NCBI GenBank assembly: GCA_030077755.1
Contig: JAQJZZ010000014.1
Coordinates: 744,001-808,000 of the forward strand
Reading direction: 5' to 3'
Source: Filosporella fistucella
Taxonomy: Eukaryota > Ascomycota > Leotiomycetes > Helotiales
Length of the DNA stretch: 64,000 nt
Shown here: positions 11,951 to 21,974 of the stretch, in pieces
How positions within the stretch are numbered: the stretch's first letter is position 1
How the letters are laid out: each line of letters opens with the position of its first letter
Translations under genes and position numbers: made by a program
Notes under the pieces: generated by a model
Databases searched by the model: none
Seen by the model: the letters and a program-made list of their open reading frames with translations, nothing else
Told to the model about the DNA's origin: nothing

Positions 11951-12934
11951 ATTGGTCGCTGATGCGAACAGCGCTGCGCGCGAGGGATACCGCTTTTGGG
12001 CATCAGAAGCGGGTTTTGGGGTTTTCAGGTGGTGTGTGGACAGCCTATTTGCCTTACCCTCGTTTCGACTCGCCTTACTGTACGAGAGAGAGCTGGTGAT
12101 TAGTCAGGCGCAAGAAGTGTTGTTTGGAGGTGGATTTTTTTTGGATGGTGTGGAAGCCGAGGAACTGGGGAGTATGTGATGTGATTCGTTGGCTCGGATA
12201 ATGAGGGCGACATTGGATTTTTGAGGGGAAGGGATTGGTGAGGTGAGGTGAGGTGATGGGAATTGGAATCTGGGAGGTTTGGAGAGAGAGACCTTTGATA
12301 CGAGTACGAGTTTCGATACTCAGGAGACGGTGAGAAAATATTTGGCGACAAGACGGTGAGGATCTCGGGAAAGGGGCAGAGTAAGCAGTAGGAAATAATC
12401 GGTAAGTTCTGACATGAGCTCGGTTACGATTATTTCTGGAGATTTGAACGATAAAGATTGATATTGGTGTGGGAGAAAGAAGCGGAACACAAACCTGCAA
12501 AGTGACTGATTGATTGGGGTAATGCCACCCAGGTCATCATATGCGGCATGACTGGATTGCTGCATGAGCGGATTGCGGAACGGATGCATGCGATGTGCAA
12601 CGGAATCCATGATGGAAGGTGACCCGAATTGGAGTGTGATGAAGCGGATAAATGTATCATGTTTCCGGATCGAGATATCCTGGTGTTGAGAATCTGGATT
12701 TTGCCAATATTATAAAGTGAGTGAGATAAAGAAGTGGTTAGTGGTGTTAGGGGAGCTCGCTTGCGAGTCAAGATTATCATCATTTCGGAAGGGTACTGAC
12801 ATTGCACTCTAGCTGGTATAGGAAATGAGGTGCGAGGTGTTTTTCTATAGGGTTGCGTGTTTATATAATACATATTTGCATCTAGATGCCATGTCTCTAG
12901 CTTCAAGAACAATTCTCTCCTCGTGCCACTTCAG
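11951..12934. other. Intergenic, no supported gene
   Basis: Several minus-strand frames between 12075 and 12912 are open but carry no domain or coding-like pattern. The region is the 3' flank of the acid-ceramidase-like gene. Confidence 0.4.
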
Positions 12935-14220
12935 TCACGAATCAACTCTCTCCTTCTCGCCCCCATCAACTTCATCAACTTCATCAACCTCGTCAACCTC
13001 CTGTACACCTCTTTCCAAAAATCTGATCTCTCCTCTCTTCGGATCCAATACACATCCAAAATGAGTACATTCATTCATCGTAGGATAAGCTTTCACCCAA
13101 TTCATCAACGTCCTTATTCCCACACAAGGCTTCGATTTTACTCCTTCCTTCAAATCTTGTGTTGCCCGTCTCCTTTTCGTTGCTTCCCACTTCTTGGAGA
13201 CACATGCATGTCTTTTCTCACTGTCTTCTAAGAGTTCTTCCATTCCTAAAATGGTTGTCTTTTCTTGCTGGACATGTCCATTCTCGTCTGGCTCTCGGCC
13301 ATTGGTGTCGTGGTTGGTATGAACGATGAACTCGTCGGAAGTACGACTTTTATAAGTAACAAAATCCTTTTCTATGACGACAGTTTGGGAACCGTCACAG
13401 AGAACCAGGTAACAAGGCGATGTTTTTGGTTGAGCAACATCGAGCATAAGACTGCTGAGTGGCTTCTCTGGTGTTTGTGGGTCAGGTAGGATGAAGGAGC
13501 GAAGATGGGAAGAGATTGAGCGTCTGACGCCAAATAGAACCAGGAGCTGATGAAATCTGAGAGATCGTGTACGACAGTGATGAGTCGGACGAAAGTTGAG
13601 AGATAATGACAGGTTTTCCCTTAGGACATATCAGTACGTCCCTCCCCAAGCAGAAAGGAAACTTACCTAACTCCAGTCAAAACACCCACAAACCCAGCAT
13701 AAGTCACCGACCTAGCAATAACCCTCTCCGGCTCCGCACTCTCAGATCGTACAAACTCCAACACAACAAGCACATCTCTCAACCCATCCATTCCCCAATC
13801 CAGCGTCCGAAAATGCATCATCCTCTCCCCGGGAGTTTCCTCGCCTCTCCTCTTTGTAACAGAAGTCATGACAGCACCACTCGTACACCCTAACAGACTA
13901 TCAAGCAACACATTCAACGCAACTAAGAAATACATTTTCACACCACTCGCTCGAGAAATGCTTCTCAATTCCTCTGTTTCTTCACTGGAAAAGACTTGAC
14001 GTAGAAATATCTTAGCGATGAATTCAATGGCATTGCGAATGCGAGGGTAGCGGATGAATGTAGCGAGGACTTCGTCAAAGAGAGGAGTGAGAGCTTTCAT
14101 GCGGTCCGAGAAATCGGTTGCGAGTTTGACGTATCGCTCTCCTGGGGGAAGGGAGAGATCGATTCGGTAGGTTGGGATAGGCTGTTTGGCTTCTGCTGAA
14201 GATTTGGTTTCGGCAGCCAT
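12935..14220 (-). CDS. Acid-ceramidase/NAAA-like N-acyl amide hydrolase
   Basis: Two exons, 14220-13667 and 13619-12935, give 412 residues. The 47-nt intron 13620-13666 (GTAAGT...CCTAAG) joins GFVGVLTGVR to ENLSLSLNFRP, restoring the continuous segment seen in N-terminal-nucleophile cysteine amidases of the acid ceramidase/N-acylethanolamine acid amidase group. The N-terminal part YRIDLSLPPGERY matches the NAAA beta-type segment. The predicted nucleophile is Cys112 in LLGCTSGAV. Later motifs FRTLDWGMDGLRDVLV, SLNFRP, PCYLVLCDG and FIVHTNHD fit the family. Such enzymes cleave the fatty-acid amide bond of ceramides or N-acylethanolamines. No signal peptide is visible, unlike lysosomal animal enzymes, so a cytosolic location is inferred. 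The C-terminus carries a VDE tandem repeat. The ATG at 14220 was taken because a longer frame needs TTG. Confidence 0.82.
12963..13010 (+). repeat. Short tandem repeat encoding VDE units
   Basis: Repeats of TCAACTTCATCAACCTCG type (9- and 18-base units) code on the minus strand for an EVDEVDEVDEVD tail of the acid-ceramidase-like protein. The copy number is likely to vary between strains. Confidence 0.7.
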
Positions 14221-15424
14221 ATCGAGGGTAGAGACAGATAGTTGAACAAAGAAATAAACCAAAACGATGTGAAAATTGTGACCTTCAAATTCGAATATAA
14301 AAGATGCTATTTGGGAGAGGTAGCTCTGAGGAATTCAGCCTTGTCTAGGCTGCAGCCATAGCCTGAACTAGCTAGTTTGATACCTAGCGTTTGGTCATCT
14401 CCTTGGGTTCAGCTTCTTAGGTTGTTTCATGGCGAACAATACTTAATCCCTCACCGAGCCTCGAGTACAATCTGTGGGACAATCACAATATCTGACTAGA
14501 TTCAATTAAGGTCGGAGAATGGAGGTTTGGGGTAAGGATCACGTGTTGTCCCACTTTCCAGGAGACAGTGAGGAGTGGAGACGAGTTTCTAGTCTCGCAG
14601 CGTATTTACAACTTTGCACTCCAGAACTTCACGACGGCTTCATACTTCAAGCATTATATCAATTGCAATGTCGCTTGCTCAGCTGCAGAATTGTCTTTAA
14701 GGGCATTGCAAGATGTGTTTTCGGGCTATGGTACAAGATTGCAAGTGTAGCGTCATGTGGCCAACCAACCATCATGCAGCTTCTCAGGGTTTGGTACCTT
14801 TTCTTGAAGCTCACATCTCGATGATTGAATCCAGATCCGTGCGACGAATAAAACTACTTCCTTTCCGTGGCTGTTGGTCCACTCTGCCAGGAAATTGTTC
14901 AGAACTCCGAATGTACGACTTGCACATCGCGGATACCATAACGTAGGTGCAGTGCACCAGCTGGCTAGTAGCTGTACGGCTCTGCAGGCGACAATTGGGC
15001 CCTGTTGTCACGCATAATGCTGCGGCAGATTTCATTGTCTAATGGTATACAAAAGCACTTGAATTTTCATTTTTCAATTTTCAAAATTTTGGTGTTCTCG
15101 TCGGGAAATCACACCAAGATCTGCAGAAGGACAACATATGAAGGCAAAGCCTAGGCGGCGTCGTCGGTTGCAGATACTTTATGAAGTTACAGGAGAACCA
15201 GGCACCGCCACCGCCACGTTTGCAGCACATATGACTTTGAGGCACACTGCAAGGCTCTGCTGCAGGTCACGAACCTAACTATTACTTACATCCACTCTGG
15301 TGTTTCTGTTTTTGTTTTAAAGCTCCATCTTGCTGACACTCGTCATCGCCAGTGAGTGTTATAGCTCATAGAATCGAGAGCTGTGATCAATTTATCATCT
15401 ACACAACACCAGCCTGAATATAAG
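14221..15424. other. Divergent intergenic region
   Basis: This lies between two diverging genes and should hold both promoters. Frames at 14519-14946 show no coding features. The last 150 bases before 15425 are pyrimidine-rich. Confidence 0.45.
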
Positions 15425-16741
15425 ATGGACGTCGCTGATGTGTCAATAAAGAAGCCCACAACTGTTCAGCCTCGACTTCAAGAACGGCGACTGGTGCCCT
15501 CACGGCACATTTCAACTTCCTCTTCCAACGTGCGGGAGACCTCCTCGCAGCGCATTCTCGTCAATGAGCCCCAACACAGCAATGAAAACGCAACCCGGAG
15601 TCCTCATCCGAATATCATGGGTGTTATCAAGGTCACCTTTTCTTTGCTCTTAATCGGTGTGATATTCTGGACATTCTGTTCCGGGATCTGGAGATCAAGC
15701 CAACGTTCAATTGTACCGGATCCCTGGGCCACTCATTGTGGACTGGACCAAATATCTGGTTTCTATGGACCTGGGTCATGGGGTGCTTGGATGCTTTTGT
15801 TTACATCGTGCATTGCTGAGCTACTATTCAAGCCAGGACGCAAGCCCAACCATGGCACAGTCTCAATATTCGCTGGGTTCGATGTGAATGTGCTTGGGTT
15901 GCTCGCGTATCCGATCATTGCTGCGGTTGACATGCTTCTCCACTTGAAGTACGCCATTGAAGGACCAGAGAATATTGCAACAATTGGGACTGTGGCCGCC
16001 ACCTCCGTGATAACTCTACAAGGATTCACTACTGGTCTTCTTCTGAGCATACTTTTCTTTCAATCTTGGAGCGCAGGCCGATCAGGAGCACTCGTTCTCG
16101 TTTATTCTATCGCCTCGACAATTATTCTCCTCATAGCAAATGGTATTTACGATGCTCTCAGTAGAAATCCGCCACCATCATCGTATATCTTTGCAATTTT
16201 TCCAGGCCAGGCGGAGCCTCCCGACGTCGGCAGTCTTATACGATTGATCGATTACTGCGAGCTCCATAAAAACGTTGCTCCTTATGGCTGGGTAGCAGCC
16301 ATGCTGCTTTTTAGCCAAGATTGGACAACGTTTTACTTATCACTATTGATTGCTTGTTTAGCATTTGTGGGCTTCCGAGAACAACGTGGGATATTACGCC
16401 ATCTGCCAATCATATTGGATAATTCAGTGCGAATTATCGGCTTATTCTTTTCCGCTAAATTTTTTGTCTCTATGTGTTTTGGTGTTGGTGCGCTTTTCAC
16501 AGTATCACTTGACAGCTTAGCTTTAGTGCCCTACTTTGAATCAACCCCTTTAACAATGAATTCAATCATGGATCTCGATCAGCTCTGTACTCTCATCATC
16601 GGTGGCTGTTTCGTCGTACTCTACACCTTCGCTGGCTTATTCAAGGAATACAAAAAAGACATAATTGCAGCTGGGAAAGTGGCTATGGAATGGGTTAGAG
16701 GGTTCGGGACTAGCTTCGGGCCTTATAGACATCACTCCTAA
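15425..16741 (+). CDS. Polytopic integral membrane protein, unknown function
   Basis: A single open frame of 438 residues. The first 75 residues are polar and probably cytosolic. A membrane segment (VIKVTFSLLLIGVIFWTF) follows, then an extracytoplasmic loop with WATHCGLDQISGFYGPGSWG, and about seven more hydrophobic segments (for example VLGLLAYPIIAAVDMLLHL, GALVLVYSIASTIILLIA, FYLSLLIACLAFVGF, IGLFFSAKFFVSMCFGVGAL, TLIIGGCFVVLYTFAGLF), ending in a short charged tail. The pattern is that of an uncharacterised fungal multi-pass membrane family; I recognise no transporter or enzyme motif. A longer frame from 15383 begins with GTG, so the ATG at 15425, with A at -3 and G at +4, was preferred. 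Confidence 0.8.
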   Translation: MDVADVSIKKPTTVQPRLQERRLVPSRHISTSSSNVRETSSQRILVNEPQHSNENATRSPHPNIMGVIKVTFSLLLIGVIFWTFCSGIWRSSQRSIVPDPWATHCGLDQISGFYGPGSWGAWMLLFTSCIAELLFKPGRKPNHGTVSIFAGFDVNVLGLLAYPIIAAVDMLLHLKYAIEGPENIATIGTVAATSVITLQGFTTGLLLSILFFQSWSAGRSGALVLVYSIASTIILLIANGIYDALSRNPPPSSYIFAIFPGQAEPPDVGSLIRLIDYCELHKNVAPYGWVAAMLLFSQDWTTFYLSLLIACLAFVGFREQRGILRHLPIILDNSVRIIGLFFSAKFFVSMCFGVGALFTVSLDSLALVPYFESTPLTMNSIMDLDQLCTLIIGGCFVVLYTFAGLFKEYKKDIIAAGKVAMEWVRGFGTSFGPYRHHS

Positions 16742-17457
16742 GGAAATACCAAGCACAGGGCAGGTTGCAGATGGCATTGAGCTATCAGATCGCAACAATG
16801 ACCGAGCAACTGACTCATCGACTACCTGATCGACAAAGTAATTTTACATTGACAGGAATTACTTATGTGGTAAGAGTTATAGTCGTCACGGACTTCAGTT
16901 CGGAAGGGAAATATGATCATTGCATCCTCTCTCCTTAGTTCGTACATCACAAACGAGGCACTGCGGAAGGAAGACCAATTATCACACAATACATGAGAGC
17001 ATCGCCATCATTTAACGTATCTGCTACCGCCACCGCCATCCACCTGGTCAATAATCCCGATTATATATTTTGAGAATAGAATAATCGAAGTCGACAGGGA
17101 CCATTTCCCTACCTCACTTGAGCTCGACTGTTTTCGAGAATCAAATACACGATTTCGAGGGGTGGAATCTTTCATCCACATTGCCGTTCATCCCGATAGA
17201 CTGTTTTCGAGAACCAGTTGTACAAGTACAAGTTCGACTCGATGAAACTTTCACGCCTTACTCGATTGAGATGATGGTTATGAGCACAATTTCCTAGCGA
17301 CGGAAGATCAATGATGGAGGAAGGGAAGAGGAGCGAAGTATGGTTTCAAGAATGGAGCGTATTCATACCGTATGAGCTCGGTTACCAGTCTTATCTAATT
17401 GTCTATTGAGACTAGAAGCAGTCTTGTACAGCCGACGGAAAATAAACACATATACGT
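16742..17457. other. Intergenic between convergent genes
   Basis: Contains the 3' ends of the membrane protein gene and the carboxylesterase gene. Two GACTGTTTTCGAGAA copies at about 17127-17141 and 17201-17215, each near a CGACTC/CTCGACT, form a loose repeat. No gene seen. Confidence 0.4.
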
Positions 17458-19138
17458 CTACCCCGAAAATACGCCTGCGAGGTCCAAAAGCTTACTCCAT
17501 CTCTCATCTTTCTGAATCTCAATACGCCCCTCTGGCGTAACGACCTTAAACTCATCAATACGTTCCGTACCATACACATATCCATCCTTTCCATGTACAA
17601 AAGCAGCTAGATCAGCTATCCACTCTTGCATAAGTACTTTCTCTTTCTCTGTAGGACCATGCATGATTGAAAAGCTACCAAGTGGTCAGTATCTACAATA
17701 CGTGTACGTTTGTTAGAACGGGAGAACGACGCAGAGAAACTCACTTCCAGAACGGTTTATCCATTGCATGAGCAACGCCAAACCTAGCTGGTGCGATTGC
17801 CTCAGTAATGAATGATAGCCGGTATGAGATTCTATATCTCCAAATATCCTTTACCTCAACACCGTGTTCCACTAGGCTTAGAGCAAGTGCTCGGGATGGT
17901 GCTCGTACTTGTCCATCTGCAATGATATGGCCATATAGCGTTGCCCAATCGCTCTGCTCCGTGCTTTCAGGGACGTGATAGTGGTGCAACACACGATCCG
18001 TGGTCGTTGGAGAGTAGTAATTGGATACTTGAAGTTTCAAGGACTCGAGATTTGGATCTGGTCCATTGGTGGCGGCATATAAAGTCTCTTCGTTGAGGAC
18101 TTCTCCGATCAAGAGTCTGAATCTACGTTTTTGGAACTCTGTCGCGAAGGCACCACTACGATTGTATTCCATTATTCCGGGTTGGATGAATGAAGAGTCT
18201 GTGACGGGTCGGAAAGTATGATGTTTAAGCTTCATAATTGCTTTGACTAGACTTTTGGAGTCGATATTTCTCAGTTTTGACATTTTCTCTGCGCCGGGTA
18301 ACGAAGAAACGATATGAAAAAAGCCACAAAGTTCATCGAATTGATCTTGACACTCTTCAATCGTTTTTGGTTGTGCTGGAATTGCGTTGGAAATCATGGC
18401 CATGCGATGAAATGGCGTTGCATGCTGTGATGCCGGGGATTGGAATTGGAATAGAGCTTGAGCTTGAACAGAGTACGCGCCAGCACTTCGACCAGCAAGA
18501 GTAATATTCCCTGGATCCCCACCAAAGAATGAAATGTTCTCATGCACCCATTCTATCGCAAGTCTCTGATCCCACAGCCCGTAATTTCCACAGGCGCCCC
18601 TTCCTTCTTCCTTCAACGCATCGCCGGCAAGAAAACCAAATAGATTTAGGCGATAGCCAATTGCAACGACGATAGCGTTCAATTTACCGGTTGATATCAT
18701 TTCTGTAGGATCCATTCCCGGTTCATGTGAGGGATCACCTATTTGAAACCACCCACCGTGAAGCCACAGCATGACAGGATACTTTCTGTCAGGCTCATCA
18801 GATGGTTGTACCGGTGTCCAGATGTTGAGACGCAAGCAATCCTCATCGTAGACATTAGTACTTGGAAGATGCTTGACGGCTTTAGTGTAGGTTGCGGGCT
18901 GTGGGCACACCGGCCCAAATTTGGTGCCATCGAAATGTGTGGTCCCTGAGCCGTAGGAGTAATTTTGTGGCAAGGATTGTGGTGGTCTCCATCTCAGATC
19001 ACCTACTGGTGGAAGAGCATAAGGTATACCAAGATATCGGCGAGCCTTGTCATCGAATTGCTTCCCTGCAATGGATCCTCGAGAAGCAAGACTTAGAACG
19101 TGATCCGTTTCATGGTATGCCGATAGAGTGTTGCCCAT
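17458..19138 (-). CDS. Type-B carboxylesterase/lipase
   Basis: Two exons, 19138-17745 and 17674-17458, give 536 residues. The 70-nt intron 17675-17744 (GTGAGT...GGTAG) joins AHAMDKPFW to NFSIMHGPTEKEK. The alpha/beta-hydrolase body has the family landmarks: RRYLGIPYALPPVGDLRW, EDCLRLNIW, the oxyanion HGGW at residues 127-130, GNYGLWDQRLAIEWVHENI and the nucleophile elbow GRSAGA with Ser218. Most type-B enzymes have GESAGA, so Arg in place of Glu is a small deviation. The likely catalytic His is in RFGVAHAMD. No clear signal peptide is present, so it may act inside the cell on ester substrates. It lies tail to tail with the membrane protein gene and upstream-adjacent to a Zn2Cys6 regulator and an MFS permease, suggesting a shared catabolic or detoxifying role (inference). 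Confidence 0.9.
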
Positions 19139-19666
19139 TCTGAAGGCTGTTGATACGAGCCCCCGTCGTAATACTGGAGATTGATCCTATGCGGTTCAGA
19201 ACAATAGATACTGTCTCGCATTTAATGTAGAGCCGGAGAGAAGGTGAGGGCCTCGGTGTCCTTTGCGAAGATGGGAGCTTCGAAATTCGAAGAATCTCAT
19301 GAACAAGAAGACAGAAGGCGTGATCTGGGAAAACCGGTGTCTGGTCTGGTATCCTTGCTAAGACAATAGTTTTCCGGTGGGCTTTCTTTATCTGCGCAGT
19401 ATCTGTATCCTCTGGCCTTGTGGGGATAATTCGGCTACCCTCATCGTCAAACTTGGCCAATCACCTCAATGCCTTAGCGACGAGATAGGGGAAATTGCAA
19501 AACACTACCTAATCTATGACCACGACATCTCCAACCCATTAAGTGGGATGGATTATGAAGAACACTGTCCACCAACGGACAATAATCATGTCGAAGACTT
19601 ATTCTTCTCAATCTACCTGACAACTGTGTCTTGGATGACGGAAATCTTCACATGCACATGCTGAAC
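19139..19666. other. Promoter region of the carboxylesterase gene
   Basis: A gap of 0.5 kb between two minus-strand genes. Frames in it show no coding pattern. It should hold the esterase promoter and the 3' end of the regulator. Confidence 0.4.
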
Positions 19667-21520
19667 TCAGCAAGGCCCTTGAAGAATTTGCCTAACACCA
19701 CTGAGGCTTATAGCGCCTCCTGAGGTTCTTTTTGCAGCAAATACTTTTGGCACTGCTACTCCAAAACGAGCATCGCATATTTTGGACGCCAACCACTCTT
19801 GATGAATCATGTCGTTCGTCTCGAGGCAAGCAATGAATAGAGACCATTGGAATTCGTAGACCGGTTGTGGTGTGGTATTGACACAAACGTGTTTAGCATA
19901 GAATAAAAGCTGACCCAGTGCTTGTCCTGCATTAGGAGAGTCTTCGGTCCCGAATTGAGCCGGGTCGCGCCTCAAAAAATATAGCTTGGTGGCATAAAAA
20001 AGGGTCGCAGACGTGGCACAGTTCAATTTCATTGCTGGTTGAAGTGTCATTTCAGACGAGCCGTAATAGAAAACCGATCCATATTTCTAGATGGTCAGTA
20101 ACTAAGGAAGGAATTTGAGCTACGGACTTACGACCTCTAAGGCATCCAAGTCCTTTCGAACATCAGATTGCCTGGGTAATCCATCGCTGAAGGTCAGATT
20201 GTGTGACCTTTCGATCTTGTATGACATTGCCAGCAAGTCTGCCATCATGTCTATCGACATGCTGCTCTCTATGCCACGTATGCTTTGGCTTATTGGGTAA
20301 TTACTTCCCCAATTCAGCTGTAGCGCTAATCGAGAGGATGATTGAATCGCCTCGAAAAGATTCTGTCGTGTATAGAAATAATCCAAAATACTTGCTTTGC
20401 AGCCGAGAAAACAGCATTGCGCATCTATCTTGAAAATCCACATGATGATACGAGCGATCAGACTATCCTTTGCTCTTTGAGCATTGATAGTGGGACTTTG
20501 AGTAGCACATGATGCCTTGGGTGTCATATAAGCAGCATCAAGGCCCTTTTCCCGAATGTACTCTACTGCTGTGGAGCTCAGCCGATCAATCTTCGTGGAA
20601 CTGACGAACTTTTGCCGTGACATGTAAGCATACACGCAGTAGAGAGAACCAAGAACACCGATATGATCGTCATACTCCTTATCCTGAAGCGCTTCTGCGA
20701 GACTCTGCGCTCCAATCTCATAATGCATCTCAGCAGTCATATCTGTTGAAAACCGCAGTTCTCCCTTGGACTGCAGATCATACACAGATACTGCTAAAAT
20801 AAGATGAAAGAGCATCTTGGAATGTTTCGAAGCGTGCTCGAGGAGCAAAGTCGGGGTCGACCACTGAGGATCTCTTGTGGTCTGTGATAATGAAAAATGT
20901 GTTCGGAAATATATCAGAGCTACTCGTTCCGATTCCGTCAACGTCAACCCGTCGATCAACGTCAGACTTGATGCCAGGGGCGTGAGGCAATTTGGCTCAG
21001 GATCTCGATTGAAATGAATATTGAGATCTTGTGGATATGGAAGGAGCCATTCGCTGTCGACACTCAACAGCGAACCTTGCTCAAAAAGCTGACTAATGGT
21101 CAGACTTGACGAGTCTTGTACTTCAGAACCCGAGTAACTTCCTGACCAGGTTGCATCGAGGTCGTCACAAAATCCAATTCTCATATGCTCCTCATCTGTA
21201 CCACCAAGTATTGTGGTGGTGGGTGATGCAATTGACACCGGAAGTATTGGCTTTGGAGACCATGTCTCTGCGTTACGTGACTTCAATGGTCCAGCTCCAC
21301 GTCTTCGATCTCCAACGCTGGGGATTATTCGTGAAGCTGGTTGCTCGCACAACAATTTCAGTCGTTCGCATCTTCGGCATGATGGGACGCCTTCGTCACA
21401 TTTGACTCGTTTCGCCCTGCAAGTCAAGCACCCTGAGATCATTAACAACGAGCAGAGATTGTATTTCCGCGGGAACGCACCACTTTTAGAACGACCGGAT
21501 GCTTGCCGTTTCGTTGCCAT
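19667..21520 (-). CDS. Zn2Cys6 fungal transcription factor
   Basis: Three exons, 21520-21481, 21432-20132 and 20086-19667, give 586 residues. Intron 1 (21433-21480, 48 nt, GTGCGT...TCAG) removes 16 codons between RSKSG and CLTCRAKRVKCDEG, so the spliced N-terminus becomes the usual RSKSGCLTC start. The binuclear zinc cluster has exact C-x2-C-x6-C-x6-C-x2-C-x6-C spacing. Intron 2 (20087-20131, 45 nt, GTAAGT...CATCTAG) adds a 139-residue C-terminal exon. The middle and C-terminal parts (LTESERVALIYFRTHFS, FHLILAVSVYD, IMWIFKIDAQCCFLGCKAS) fit the fungal-specific regulatory domain, DUF3468 type. It should be a nuclear DNA-binding protein recognising CGG-type sites. It shares a promoter region with an MFS permease and neighbours a carboxylesterase, so it probably controls them (inference). 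Confidence 0.9.
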
Positions 21521-21974
21521 TGAGGTTTTCAGCTCTTCAAATCTGGAGTTTTATCATTTACAGACGATGAATCAAAGCTGAATTTGACCTCTTCGTCGCT
21601 GATATCCGGATGCGACGTTCAATGGCCTCGGAACATTGTTATGATGGCATGATTAGATGTTGAAAATCCCCTATCGTCGTCTTGGCAAAACCTTCTTCCT
21701 CGGCGTAGCGCATCGTCAATTTTAGCCTATACAATCGCTGCGTTACCGAGCCGATAGGGGAGTGTGGAGCATTCGGAAGCCCCGTCTAAAATATGGCTCG
21801 TGAAGCATCTAAACAATTATTGTCGTCTCGATGCCGTCTTATCTCTCAATCTCTCATGCAAAGAGCATGACAGCCAGCTATCGTCTTTTTGTCTATAAAA
21901 GAATAAACTTTCTGTCTCAGCCCGGCATGTTATAATACCTGGAAGTCCAGAAACGACCATCAAGCTCAATCAAC
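21521..21974. promoter_or_regulatory. Bidirectional promoter between regulator and permease
   Basis: This 454-bp region separates the divergent start codons of the Zn2Cys6 factor and the MFS permease. It contains several CGG/CCG triplets (near 21607, 21628 and 21745), the core half-site of zinc-cluster proteins, and a TATAAAA box at 21894-21900 about 75 bases before the permease ATG. Shared regulation is inference from this arrangement. Confidence 0.55.
21894..21900 (+). promoter_or_regulatory. TATA box of the MFS permease gene
   Basis: TATAAAA lies 75 bases upstream of the ATG at 21975, a normal distance for a fungal core promoter. Confidence 0.55.

Noticed and set aside
11889..12179. 96-codon plus-strand frame after the small possible gene
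   Set aside because: No ATG-proximal support and no family; kept only as a remark in the small-protein entry.
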